64,000 nucleotides of DNA from Agapanthus africanus. Its lineage: Eukaryota > Streptophyta > Magnoliopsida > Asparagales > Amaryllidaceae. Location of the stretch: assembly GCA_030015575.1 (NCBI GenBank), contig JASDDO010000014.1:169231911-169295910 (forward strand), written 5' to 3'. The notes under the pieces are model-generated. The model was not told where the DNA came from, did no database searches, and saw nothing but the letters and a program-made list of their open reading frames with translations. Of this stretch, positions 1 to 10,600 are shown in pieces. The position numbers and the translations under genes were made by a program. The first letter of the stretch is position 1. Every line of letters starts with the position of its first letter.

Positions 1-2166
1 AAAAATTGCATTAATTCATATGTTCAGAATTCAACGAAATGATACAAATACGATAATAAGCACACTCTATCAGCAGTTCATCAAAATTGGTTTCAGTTCA
101 ATCGGGTTTCCGGTATTTAAGTTACAACCGTTTCATTTTAAGTCCTCGCTGCAGGAAATTCAATTTCTGAACTGAACGTCCGTTTCGCGACACGAATTTC
201 ACCTAGTTGGCTTCAGAATTTAGCGACGCTACAGTTGAATAAAATCTAGGGTTTTTAATAGGGTGTTCAACGCAATAGACGGATTCTCAATCGCGTCTGT
301 AGGTCAAAAGTTATACACTGTTCAACACTAGTATGTCAATTCTGATTCTGCTTTGGACTGTTATACGTCCTGTTCTTTTAAATTACAGATTAAATAGCAA
401 ACGACGATAAAACGGGATAAAACCACTCGTATTGTTTAGCTAACATATTCACCTTTAATAACCTGCAGAGTTCCGCAACATACGAGTTCAGGAAACAAGG
501 TGGTACGCATTATGGGACAGTAAACAGTAATCAGAGTCGCTCTGGACTGCAGTCCAGAGCCGCACTCCGATCCAAACATCGTCACAATTTCAGTACAGAA
601 ACCATTAGAAACTTGCACAGGGTTACAGTTCGTCGAGTCGGATTCGATTTGAGCCCTCGAACGCGTCATTTCAATATGTATATAATTTATGGTGATTTTA
701 AGAATTTTCAGATGCGGGGAATTTCCAGTTTTCACGGGTGTATTTGGGGGTATTCGTTTTAGTCATTAACAGTCATATTTTCCAGTGAAAGTTATACAAG
801 GTATTCATTATCATACGGGCCAGCATAGGAAATCCAATTCCGTCAAATTTGATGAATATTTTCATTGGGATCATGCATCGAACAGGTATGTCATATAATT
901 TATCGGAAATTGTAAATTTGTAATTTATACGATTTGAGTTTGTAACATGAATAGATTAGCATGTAGCAAGTAAAATACTTGCCTGGAAACATTTTGTCGA
1001 TGCACGACAGCAGCAGCGTCACGAACGCACGACGAACGGCGTGAATTGGTTTGCACGACCTTGGCTCGCGATTCAGGTTTGACGTCGGAGTGGCCCGGAG
1101 ACGTCTTGTGCTTGCTGGAACCGGAGGGGTGCTCAGTGGTTCTCTGCGAGTGCACTGGAGTCGACGACGGTCGGCGGCGGCGCTCCGGCGAAGGGCAACA
1201 GTGGGTTGTAGTGAGGGAAAGTTACTGTTTTTGGTATCTTGGAGAGAGAGAGAGAGATATATAGTGGGGCTCGGTTTGGGGTGAGGATGATGATGCCGAT
1301 GGCGCTGGGGCGTCAACGAGGTGGTTCTGGTCGGGTGGGGGCTCGCCGGCTTCAAGTGTGCAGGGTGGCCGAGCTCGGGTGTGAGTGGGTTGGGTGTGCA
1401 GGGGTGCTCGGTCGATGGAGTGGAGTAGTGAAGGGCTCCGTTGGTGGAGGAGGAAGAAGGGAAGAGGTCGTCGTCATCGTCGTCGTCGAGGGAAACGAGG
1501 CAGTGGGTTCGGTGTTAGAGAGAGAGAGTTTTTAGAGAGAATGTGAGGAGTTGAGATGAGGTTGAGGGAGCAAGGAGTTTGGGTTAGCGACAAGCGGTTT
1601 GAGACGATCGCGAGGGGGTGTGCGGGTCGTGGGCAACGGCTTTCGATGTGGCCGCGAGAAGCGGATCGGAGAAAGGAATGCGCGGGAAAAGGAAAGAGAC
1701 GTTGGGGAGAGAAGAAGGAGTCATAGCAGGCTTGGGGTTGGGCTGAAGAAAAAAAAGTTTAATTTTAAATGTTTAATTCCCTGAGAGAGGAAGGTTGGGC
1801 TTGGGCAGCTGCGGGAGCCGGGCTGAAAAAGTTGGGCTGGGATCTAATTTCCTTTTCTATTTTTTTTTTCTATCGGGCTGGGTTGATGGGGAAAGGCCGG
1901 GGGAAATTGTTTTAATTGTTTTTAATTTAGTGGGGAAAATTCTTTGGGCTGAGGGTTTTATAAAAGGGAAATGATTTATTTGGTTTGGGATTTGTTTTGG
2001 GTTTTAAATTTAATTTTGGGTTTTGGTTTTTCAGTTGGTTTTAGAAAATAAATACTACAACTTACGCACTAATCCTCACACAAAAATAATGATACGGAAA
2101 AAAGAAATGATATTCGCGAACTTGGGAAAATAGGGAAAACTTTATTGAAGGAAACGGGGATTTACA
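1..2166 (-). repeat. LTR of the TGTAA-family retrotransposon, minus orientation, partial
   Basis: Read on the minus strand, an LTR begins at 2166 (TGTAAATCCCC) and runs past the left window edge. It carries the same landmarks as other LTR copies here: a purine tract on the plus strand that is (CT)n on its own strand (about 1241-1258 and 1515-1528), the conserved tract around 960-992 that reads CCAGGCAAGT then TACTTGC on the minus strand, and a 20-bp palindrome at 540-559. It is inserted into the outer element's 5' LTR: the sequence from 2167 matches the intact 3' LTR from 32405 onward. Whether it is a solo LTR or the end of a full element cannot be seen. ORFs inside it are composition artefacts of the GC-rich segment (about 1000-1700). 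Confidence 0.75.
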
Positions 2167-2571
2167 ATATCTCTACTATTTTGATTTACCGTTGTATATC
2201 CATTATTACTGTACGAGTTATCACTTGCACCTATGTTTATATTGCTATCGTGTCGCTCTGACGACCTGAGTATGCATGCTTAGAGTGAGAAGCGGACTTA
2301 GCTTGGACCAGGACCAAACGTACCTTGAGGACATCGCGGACATTTTGATCAGCAACCCAGAACTATACTCTCTTGATTCCCATCTGGTTAGTTCTTTGCA
2401 TTTGTTTTGATTTTCATACTGCATTTCTCATTACCTGTGCATTGTATTACTGGTTACCACGTAAAGCTAGAAGCCGAAGTGTGACTACGGCAGGATATTT
2501 TCTTGACCGTAGGAGCATGGATGGCCTTGCCAACCCCTCGTATTCCGTATTTTGGGAAGCGGGGCGTGACA
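2167..2571 (+). repeat. 3' portion of the outer element's 5' LTR
   Basis: This stretch matches 32405-32809 of the intact 3' LTR nearly base for base over its 405 bp and ends with the same GCGGGGCGTGACA. The remaining upstream part was displaced by the minus-orientation LTR ending at 2166. Confidence 0.85.
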
Positions 2572-2580
2572 TGGTTTTGT

Positions 2581-2593
2581 TGGTATCAGAGCC
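2581..2593 (+). other. Primer binding site, initiator-Met tRNA type
   Basis: TGGTATCAGAGCC lies 9 bp after the LTR end at 2571. It is the standard plant retrotransposon primer binding site complementary to the 3' end of initiator tRNA-Met. Confidence 0.9.
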
Positions 2594-2942
2594 AGGTTTT
2601 GCTATGATTGGGATTGCAGTTTCCGAGTAGAGCTTGACGATTTAAGCCGCTCTTTCGATCTAGATTGTGAACTGTTATCTTTGACTTGAATCTTTATTAT
2701 TCGTCATGCCATATTTTGACTCCATCCGTTAGAGTTCTGAGCGACTTAGTAGAGTTACGGGGTTGTAGTTGTGAACCGCAGCATAGCTACAATACTATAC
2801 TCTATTGGGTAACTGGGAGTTCTACATTTGTTTTCCGCTTGATTGAGTTTCACTCACCCGATATTCTTGTTTCATTGTCTATTCTATATCCTGTTCTGAT
2901 TTTTCCTCTGTATCTTATGCCGGCCTAAAAATGTTGTTTCAG

Positions 2943-3360
2943 GATCATCTCTTCCAACGACTCTTCCTCGATCTCCACTCCTCAGAATCAGACCGTTGAG
3001 ATTCTGAATGTACTGCAAAGTCTGAAGGAAGCCCAGAAGCGAACAAACGACCTGTTAGCTGAAGGACTGAGAAGGCAGGTGAATCAGGCACCAGCGGAAG
3101 TCTCCAATCGTAAAGGGATCCCTGTTAGACGAGGAAAAGAGGGGAAGATGAAGCGCCCACTTGTTCCCCCGCGACAGAAGCAGCAGAAGACCCAGTGTTG
3201 TGGGTACTGCATGAGGCCAGGACATCTTCAGAGGGATTGTCGGCGCGCCCAGGGGAAATGCCTGATTTGCGGATCCAGCGAACACTTTATCAATAGTTGC
3301 CCTAATAGAAAGGAGCTACAAGGAGGCAGTTCGTCCACACTCCCCACTCCTGCTAATTGA
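2943..3360 (+). CDS. Gag-like exon with two CCHC zinc knuckles
   Basis: An open frame follows a good 3' splice site (TTGTTTCAG, ending 2942) and runs to TGA at 3358-3360. The frame is closed just upstream of the acceptor (TAA at 2926), which supports a spliced exon. The N-terminal part is amphipathic and coiled-coil-like, then a basic stretch, then two canonical CX2CX4HX4C knuckles (CGYCMRPGHLQRDC and CLICGSSEHFINSC), and a Ser/Thr/Pro tail. This is the nucleic-acid-binding end of a retroviral-type gag, and the capsid region is absent. It could bind the element's RNA for packaging in a partner's particles (inference). The first exon was not located; a GC donor conserved in the LTR (30641 in the 3' copy) is a candidate partner. 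Confidence 0.65.
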
Positions 3361-3745
3361 TGGATATTTCATAGTTCGAGCTTCGAGAATAGTGCGGACC
3401 CAGCATAGGATTCAACTCACGTGACGAGATTGCAGCGGTCCAGAAATCAAAGAAGAATTATCACGTTTTCTGCTTTCAGTAGTAATGTTGTCACCCTCTT
3501 GTAAATATTTCTTTTCATTTGAAATCTTGTATCCGTCGAACTTTTAGTTGAATGCAATAAAACTTTGAATCGTAATGTATGTATCGTTCTCTTGCTTTCC
3601 CTCTTATTTATACTACTCATTACAACAACATTTTTTTTAATTTTTGGTTTTTCACTCCCTGCCTACCGCATACTTTCCTGTACTCTGTATCCTTAGTTAT
3701 TTTCTTAATGTGTTCCACTGTCTAATCATGACTCTTTCTTTTCAG
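3361..3745 (+). other. 3' UTR of the knuckle ORF and intron-like spacer
   Basis: No ORF of note. The stretch holds an AATAAA poly(A) signal (3556-3561) followed by T-rich DNA that ends in a strong 3' splice site (CTTTCTTTTCAG, ending 3745) directly before the acidic ORF. It looks like the end of one transcript and the start or intron of a second. Confidence 0.45.
3556..3561 (+). terminator. Poly(A) signal after the zinc-knuckle ORF
   Basis: AATAAA about 200 bp after the stop codon of the knuckle ORF, preceded by TTGTAAATAT and followed by a TGTATGTATC-like GU-rich stretch. Confidence 0.5.
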
Positions 3746-3748
3746 GCC

Positions 3749-4105
3749 ATGGTCCACCCTGGAGCAGCACCACATCTAGATGAGGATGCACAGTCATGCG
3801 TTTCCTTAGACCGCATGCTGGTGAGTTCAGACGATGAGATAAATGGCCCCCAGGTCAATTTCGGAAACAGCGATTCCGAGGACGAAGGAGCCACCGCCCC
3901 AGAAGTTGACATGATCGGCGATTCCGACGAGGAGGAAGGAGACCCTGGAGAGTACCTGATAGAGGAAGATCCCGAGGAGGGCCCGATAGAAGAAAATCCA
4001 GTGAAGGAAAATCCCATGGAAGAGAATCCAGAAGAAGATAATCACATGGAAGCAGACCTCGATGAAGAAGCTCCAGCCGAGGAAGAAGAACCGGAAGAAC
4101 AAGAC
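3749..4105 (+). pseudogene. Acidic ORF of the outer element, 5' part, interrupted by the Tat insertion
   Basis: The ATG sits in an optimal context (GCCATGG) three bases after a 3' splice site. It opens a 119-codon stretch very rich in Glu and Asp, with imperfect internal repeats of the type (I/M)EE(D/N)P. The frame runs into the Tat element at 4107. It resumes without any shift after the element, at 27735, for 24 codons ending at TGA 27807-27809. The pre-insertion protein would have been about 143 residues, with an acidic body and a short basic, Arg-rich tail. No domain is recognised. Acidic extra ORFs occur in some plant LTR elements, but a function cannot be assigned. Confidence 0.6.
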
Positions 4106-4851
4106 ATGTTCCCCTCCGAAGGTCGGCACACAGGACTGCGATGTCCTGACGCTGAGATTCAGGGCAGATGCTATTTGGTTTTATCCGTCCACCTCTCCGA
4201 AGATGCCAAGTTGATTTATGGCACCGTGTATCGGAGGTTTAGACGGATGCGGCCGATGTAGCAGACTTCGTCAGATTCCCCCTCGCTTGAGGGGTTTTTG
4301 ATTGTGGGGACGCTCTTCCCTGCAGGCGTAAGCCCCTGCAGTTAATTACGCTACCGCATCACGGTAACAACTTTCTCCTTCTCCAGAATTTCACTTCGTT
4401 TCGTGTGTGTTTTTTTATTTATGGTTGCCCGTGGATTGTATACGGAGACTGAGTAATGCCGTCGCCCGTAGGACGTGGATTAGTCCAAATCCGTATTTAC
4501 TTAGATTTGGGTTTAGTGTTTTTAGTTTAAGGATGCATTAGTCGCGTTGCGGCTAAGATCAACTTAAACGTTCGTTAAGGATACGATAGTCCTGTTTGAG
4601 ACTAAGATCAACTTAACGTGATAATCCATTTAATATCTGGCCATCGGGACTCGTCACCTCTCTAACGTCGTTGAAGGATTACAACGGCAGATGTCAGAGG
4701 AGTTCAGAGATGTACCCTTGAACCAAGGTTGATTTGGAGTTTTATAGTCCGTTTGAATGTTTAAGGATACGTTAGCCGTGTTTGGGGGCTAAGATCAACT
4801 TAAACGGGATCGTTTAGATCCGGCAAAAGAGCATTTGGAGGCTCTATTGTT

Positions 4852-5066
4852 CCAGTTTAGGGACGTAGTGGTCCATAGGTAGTTTAGGGACGTTGCGGTC
4901 CATGCTCCAGTTTAGGGGCGTGGTGGTCCATATTCCAGTTTAGGGACGTGGTGGTCCGATATTAGTTTAAGGACGTTTCGGTCCAATATTAGTTTAAGGA
5001 CGTTTCGGTCCAATATTAGTTTAGGGACGTTTCGGTCCACGAGTTTAAGGACCCCGCAGTCCATAT
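4852..5066 (-). repeat. Short tandem repeat in LTR (about 27-bp units)
   Basis: Degenerate units of the form AGTTTAGGGACGTNNNGGTC followed by CA and a short AT spacer, arranged head to tail. The same unit appears in the right LTR (25791-26055), and two copies occur inside the element at about 15484-15533. Confidence 0.8.
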
Positions 5067-6165
5067 TCATGTGTGGTTGTTGGGACCCGTCGCCTCTCTG
5101 ACGTTGTTGAAGGATTACAATGAGAGGTGTCGGAGGAGCTCGGAGATGTACCCTCGAACTGGATATAAATTGATTTAAGGGAGCAATATCGCTCAGTCAA
5201 TTTAATTTGAGGACTTACGGCCATGATTGGGCTAAGTCCAAAGTATTCAACGCCTTTTATTTGTTTTTGGTCTGTTAGGCCTGTGTTAGGGCTTGGCCCA
5301 TTTTTAAATAATGCATTGCATTATTTTCTTTTTTTTTTGTTTGGGCTCTGCCTATAAAAGATGCAGAGCATCAATTTATTTTAGGCTCTGCAAGGTATCT
5401 GCATAGCATTTTTATTATTTTGTTTGGGCTTTGCCCATTTATAAATGATGCAGAGCATCAATTTAATTAGGCCTGTTTGGTCTTTTAATTGGGCCTGGCC
5501 CTTCAGTAAAAGAAATGCATTGCATTTGTCAGGCGCTTTGCGCCAATCACTGAGCACAAGCGCTTGTGGTGAGGACACGTGTCATGCTCTGGTGAGCGCA
5601 AGCGCAACGGCGCAGTGCGCTGCGCTAGTGCGCTGCGCTGTTGCGCTGCTGACACGTGGCGCGCTCTGGTGAGTTGCGCCAATTCCAGAGAGCAAAGCTC
5701 TATTTCAAGAGCGCGTAGCGCAAGTTGTTCTGTAGCTGACACGTGGCACTCTCTCAAGAGCGCAACAACGCAGTTTGGAATTGCAAAGCACTAAGAATCT
5801 TTTAGATTCAAGAACAGAAGTGCAGAGCACTATTTGATTTCTTGATCTAATTTAGATCAAAGAAAAATAAGTTTTTCTTTTTGTTTCAAGAACCAGAGGT
5901 TCATAAAAGTGCAAAGCACTATTTTTTATTTTTGTTGCTTTCTTGTTTTTAAAGAACCAGTGGTTCATAAGAATTGCAAAGCACTGTTTATTATATGAAG
6001 AACATTGATCTGGTTTTTAGATCAATGATTTATTAAAAGAGATTTCTTCTCTCTCGTGAAGGTTTTTACCTTTTTCTTTGAAATTTTCTCAGAATTCTCT
6101 CTCTGTTTGAAGCTCTTGACTTTTTTCAAGAAAATGTTGATGCCTTTGAATTGAGGTCTGGGGTC

Positions 6166-6174
6166 TCTTTTATA
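6166..6174 (-). promoter_or_regulatory. LTR TATA box (3' LTR copy)
   Basis: CTATAAAAG on the minus strand, about 540 bp into the LTR and downstream of the G-box array. This placement predicts a U3 of roughly 570 bp and an unusually long R-U5 of about 2 kb. The same motif is present in the other LTR. Confidence 0.55.
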
Positions 6175-6358
6175 GTGCCCATAAATTAGTTAATTTTGTT
6201 GAAGAGATCTTTCTCTGAGTGATTTGGGGAATTTTCCCCACCGTTGGATCTTTGATCCAAGGGCTTCTGTTTTACAGAAGAAAATCTTCTTGTTTTAACA
6301 AGAACAGAAAGATTTCTTTAAAATCTTAATTCTGTTTGGCGCAAATGCCCCAGCGCGT

Positions 6359-6506
6359 GACACGTGTCGCGCAGCGCAACTGCGCTAGCGCATCTGCGCT
6401 GACACGTGTCGCGCAGCGCAAAGCGCAGCGCAACTGCGCTAGCGCATCTGCGCTGACACGTGTCGCGCAGCGCAACTGCGCTAGCGCATCTGCGCTGACA
6501 CGTGTC
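6359..6506 (-). promoter_or_regulatory. Tandem G-box array in U3 (four perfect GACACGTGTC sites)
   Basis: The palindrome GACACGTGTC occurs at 6359, 6401, 6455 and 6497, with spacings of 42, 54 and 42 bp. The surrounding GC-rich unit is itself full of short palindromes (TGCGCTAGCGCA). CACGTG is the core bound by plant bZIP and bHLH factors, and ACACGTGTC resembles an abscisic-acid response element (family knowledge). The array lies directly upstream of the LTR TATA box in the minus orientation. Confidence 0.7.
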
Positions 6507-6712
6507 GCGCAGCGCAGTGCCTGCGCAACTGAAGCGTTGCTTCCTTTAATTATGCTTAAAATAGAGCTTTGCTCTGATTGGGCGCGCCTTCTTGGACGCT
6601 GCGCTGACGTATCAGCGCCTGACATGTGGCGCGTTGCGCCCGAGATTTGAAGCGTTGCTTCAAAATTTTGAATTTTGAATTTAACAGAGCTTTGCTCTGA
6701 TTGGGCGAAACA

Positions 6713-6728
6713 AATGCCCCCCCCCACC
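6713..6728 (-). other. Polypurine tract of the Tat element
   Basis: On the minus strand a G-run (GGTGGGGGGGGGCATT) sits directly before the 3' LTR start (TGTTTCGCCC). It is the plus-strand primer site for reverse transcription. The run of nine G is unusually pure. Confidence 0.8.
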
Positions 6729-6817
6729 GTTGCGCTCACGTGGCGCACACGTGAGTGCAGCGGTGGCAAACTCCTGATCGTTGGATCAAGGGGTGAGCTC
6801 AAGGGGCGCAAGCGCCT

Positions 6818-6826
6818 TATAAATAG
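6818..6826 (+). promoter_or_regulatory. TATA box of the antisense gene
   Basis: TATAAATAG on the plus strand, about 105 bp inside the polypurine-tract end of the element and about 790 bp before the first ATG of the antisense gene. It lies in the interior, just outside the LTR, so the gene has its own promoter instead of using the LTR. Confidence 0.65.
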
Positions 6827-6938
6827 AACCTCTGGCCCTTAGAAAAATCTCATCATTTCAAGATTTTTATTTCCCAGTGCTTTACTCTCATTCAAGAACT
6901 TTCAGAGCTTTGCTCATTTCTAAAGTCAAAAACTTTAG

Positions 6939-7601
6939 GTAAAATTAATTAAACTTAATTGAACTTAATCTTCAACCAAAGAGCTTTGCTCTCACAGATC
7001 TTTTGATCTAAAGAGATCCCCATTGGGGTTTCATAAACAGAGCTTTGCTTTTAAGAACTTATAGATCTGTAGAGATCTTGTTCATGGGTTCTAACCCATG
7101 AACAGAGCTTTGCTCTTTGAATCATCTGTAGATCTTTTAGATCTGAAAAATGAAAAATTTTCACAAGTTTTTCATGGATTTTCCAAGATTCCAAAAATTC
7201 TAATTCTTTTAGGTGTAACATTTTCTGATGGACCATAGAGCTATGCTCTTTTAAGGAATCTTATTTCTCTGAGATCAGAGTTTGACAAGTGTCACTCTGT
7301 GACAGAGCTTTCCTCTGAAAGAGGAGATTTTCTCCTTGTCTCTAGGGATTCTTCCCCCTTTCTTTTTTTTTTTATAAATGGGAATGTTTTCCTGGGGACC
7401 AACTGACAATCTCATCCAATGATGAGGTTGTCTTATTAACTGACGTATTGTCATCCAGATTTTGTGGGTCCTCCTTTGGTCTCCTACTCACTGCACTGCT
7501 GTGTGGTGTAATTAATTAATTTTAATTTAATTAATGCATTTTATTTTTTAGACGCCAAACGTTGGAATTACAACACTAACGGCTAAATTGTTCTTTTGCA
7601 G
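6939..7601 (+). other. Candidate 5' UTR intron of the antisense gene
   Basis: A donor (TTTAG then GTAAAA at 6939) and an acceptor (TTCTTTTGCAG ending 7601) flank a T-rich 663-bp stretch with no useful ORF. The acceptor is five bases before the start ATG at 7607. The region is packed with short perfect inverted repeats, such as AGAGC-TTT-GCTCT and an 11-bp stem at 7080-7103. Confidence 0.45.
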
Positions 7602-7606
7602 CGATC

Positions 7607-10600
7607 ATGTCTCTAGACACTTCATTCCCGTTCGTCCGTTCGGAGGAGGGATTTCCCGAGGCGCCCTTGGGCCGTGAAGTCCTGGCCATGATTAGAGAAT
7701 ACGACCCGGAGTACAAGAATCTCCACCTTTGGGGGTCTTGGTATAACCAGATCATTATGGGTCGACGCAGCTTCACATGCGCAGTGCCGTCCGAGCCCAT
7801 CACGGCGATTCATTATGCTACCCCACCCTCGGTGCAGTATGCCGTGGAGATGGTGGATTGGACCGCGAACAGCTTTCTTCATACCACTATGGATGCGGTT
7901 CCGGTCCAACGTCCTATGGTCTTGGATATCCTAGGACATCGTATCTGTCAGGGCGAGGCGAGACCCTGGGGGTAATCATATAACATTGGTTTGATCCCCC
8001 GCCATCCGATTGGCTACCTACCGTGGGCCCGGTACATCCTGTCGACGAAGAAGTCGCAGTTGATAAGATTAGGATTGTACACCGCGGTCTATGTCTCTCT
8101 CTTCCAGTATCCCACGCTCCCCACTTGGTGGTTTAAGGCTTTCCTGGAGCAGTGGAACATTCCCACCCACACTTTCCTTGCCATGGATCGGGAAGTGTCC
8201 ATCTCTTTGGAGGAGTTCACGGAGGTATCCGGTCTACCAGTCATGGGAGAACATTATGAGGAGCTGCTCCCGACAGATGTGTACGTCTTTGGTGCTAGGC
8301 CAGTGGTAAGGGGGGTCACACCGGAGAATGCCGTTCAACATCAATTCCCAAGCTTGATTAAGGTGTTGAACATCTACGAATCTCTTTTTATCGAACATGG
8401 GAGTTGGGGGGTTAACTTTGAAGATTTCATCGCTCGGTTCCTTCGCCCAAGCATCCTCTCATCAGAGGCTGCCAAGTTTGCCACTCTGGATGACCCTTTC
8501 GGTCTAGGTGTGGACAACCTACCGGAGAAGGAGATAGATCAAAAGGGTTTTTTTTCTTCCGGACTTCTCTACCATGTCATTTGCAGAAATTGCGGCCCCT
8601 GGAATGGATGAGGAGGCCTTTTTCTTAGGATTTCTTGGATTGTGGCTGAGCTGGTTTGCGATCCCAATGCACTCACATCGTATGCGGCCCTCTGTCTTTT
8701 ACCCAGCCCACCGGATGGCCATCGGGGTAAAGGTGGCTGTTGGGATCGCTGGCTTGGCGCACCTATATCATGGTCTCAGCCGAGCAGCGGATGCTAACGA
8801 GCCCGGGGTATTGCACGTGGTCTTCCCGATGCACTACTTTATGTCGTGGCTCGAGCTACATACGGCGGGTGTCTTCGGCATGCATAAAAGGCCCTCGTTC
8901 TTTGACAAGTGTGGTTTCCCTCGCATCATTCAGTTGATTGGCGCATCAATCATGACCCCTTCACCACGGAACGCCAGAGGTTTACTGCTTCGCCCTCACA
9001 CCGTTGGAGTCGGGATGCCCTTCATTGACAAGGTATTAACCATTGGAAAAGCGTCCACCGCTGCGGTGCGACCATTACAGGACTCCTTTAAGGATGGAGC
9101 TTCAGTGTTGACGGCCCGGGAGACCCTCTACTTGTATTCTATTAGACCGGGCTTCCTAGTCTTCAGGCAGGGCGGTGCGGCAATCTTCATGAGATATAAC
9201 TTGCATCGTTTCGCCCAACAACTGGGCTACGATCAAGGGGTACCCTTGGAAGCTTTCTTACTGGAACCTGCTGCCAATGAAGAAGGGATGGAGAACGCGT
9301 TACATCACTTCATGCGCCTGAACACGGGTTCTCGTTTTTTCATCAGCGCGCCGGCCTGCGCTCCATGACTCCTTAATGTATATAAAGAGTGGTACAATCA
9401 TGCGACGGGGGCCGTTATAAAGGAAGAGAGGCGAGTGTTGATCGACCGTAAAGGTGCACCTCCCGGCACCGACCGTAACGCTCCCTTAGTGCCAAGGACC
9501 TCGGTGGTTCCTCTTCTAAAAGATGCCGGGGGCAGACCATCACGTGCGCAAAGTCCTCCACGTGAGTTGCCGCTCCCTGATATCACAGATGCACCTCCCG
9601 CACCCTGTGCTCCAGTGGAGACAGTGGTTGTATCCTCGCCGGAGTCTGGTGTGGGTGCGGACATCGGGACCCGTCGTCCCAAAGTGGCTGCTAAGCGGAA
9701 GTCGATCCCACGTGAGCCTAGGGTCGGAGGGCAAAAGAAAAAGAAGTCGCTCTTCGCTGTGGACGTCGTGTTCGGTCAGGAACCCCATGCTCCCTATGCC
9801 GAGGGCCTGATCGAATACGGGACTAACGAAGGATTAGTGATGCCGCCGCCGGACGATACAGACTTGGAGGCTACTCTCGAAGCTTCAGCGTGGTTGGCGA
9901 GGCGTGACGCGTGGCTAGCTAAGCTTGCGCAATCAGGTAACTACTAGTCGCCTTTTCTTTATTGCAACATATCCTCTTCATTGCCTTTGACTAACGCTTT
10001 TCCAACAGGCATCACTGATGAAGAAGCCATTGCCGCTTCTCTGAAGACTTTCCAGGAGGAGGAACGTCTTAGAGTATCTATGGGCCTTAGTAAGTTTCGA
10101 TTCATTAAGTTTTCATTTCCCTTGTGTTATGGTCAATCTAACCTTTCCCTTTTAATCACAGGAACCTCAATGCCGCTCCCGCCAAGTGATGCAGATGTCC
10201 TACCGGCTGCCGACGTTCCTGCTTCCTCGGGGTTACCGCAAGAAGTCCGTCTTGAGGAGCCGATGAGAGATGCCTTAAAGGCTCTGGAGGTGTCTTTGTT
10301 TACGGATGACGACGCCGCGGTGAAAGAGGCGTCATAGAGGTCCATTGTGACAGCTCGGGAGGAAAGAAAGCGGCTAAGGCGTGAGGCGAAGGCGCGCAGG
10401 GCTGCCTTGGCTGTGGGAGCGGGCCCCAGCACCGTCCCTCATGCTGATACTCCATCCGAAGAGGCCCCTGTCGCCCTATCCACTGCCCGCAGAGAGGTGG
10501 CACTCGCAGTTCGGAGCGCAAACGGTAAATCCGCTTCAGGTAATATTTCTCTCAGAGTTTTTGTTATAAGGATTTTAATGCCATTGGTCCTTATATCTCT

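Larger units (their letters stand above)
4107..6712 (-). repeat. 3' LTR of the Tat element
   Basis: 2606 bp, starting TGTTTCGCCC on its sense strand and ending GGGGAACA. It pairs with 25035-27730; the length difference comes mainly from copy number in its internal tandem repeats. Along its sense strand it contains a G-box array, a TATA box, a long zone of short perfect hairpins, and a 27-bp tandem repeat. Confidence 0.95.

Noticed and set aside
5381..6811. Cys/Ala/Arg-rich ORFs in the Tat LTRs (also 26305-26712 and 27288-27756)
   Set aside because: They are translations of the GCGC-rich palindromic units. Frames change with unit number between the two LTRs.
8508..8586. Frameshift at a run of eight T in the antisense gene
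   Set aside because: A phase-1 GT...AG intron of 79 bp, with the T-run as its pyrimidine tract, restores the frame and matches the size and phase of the other introns, so no frameshift is needed.
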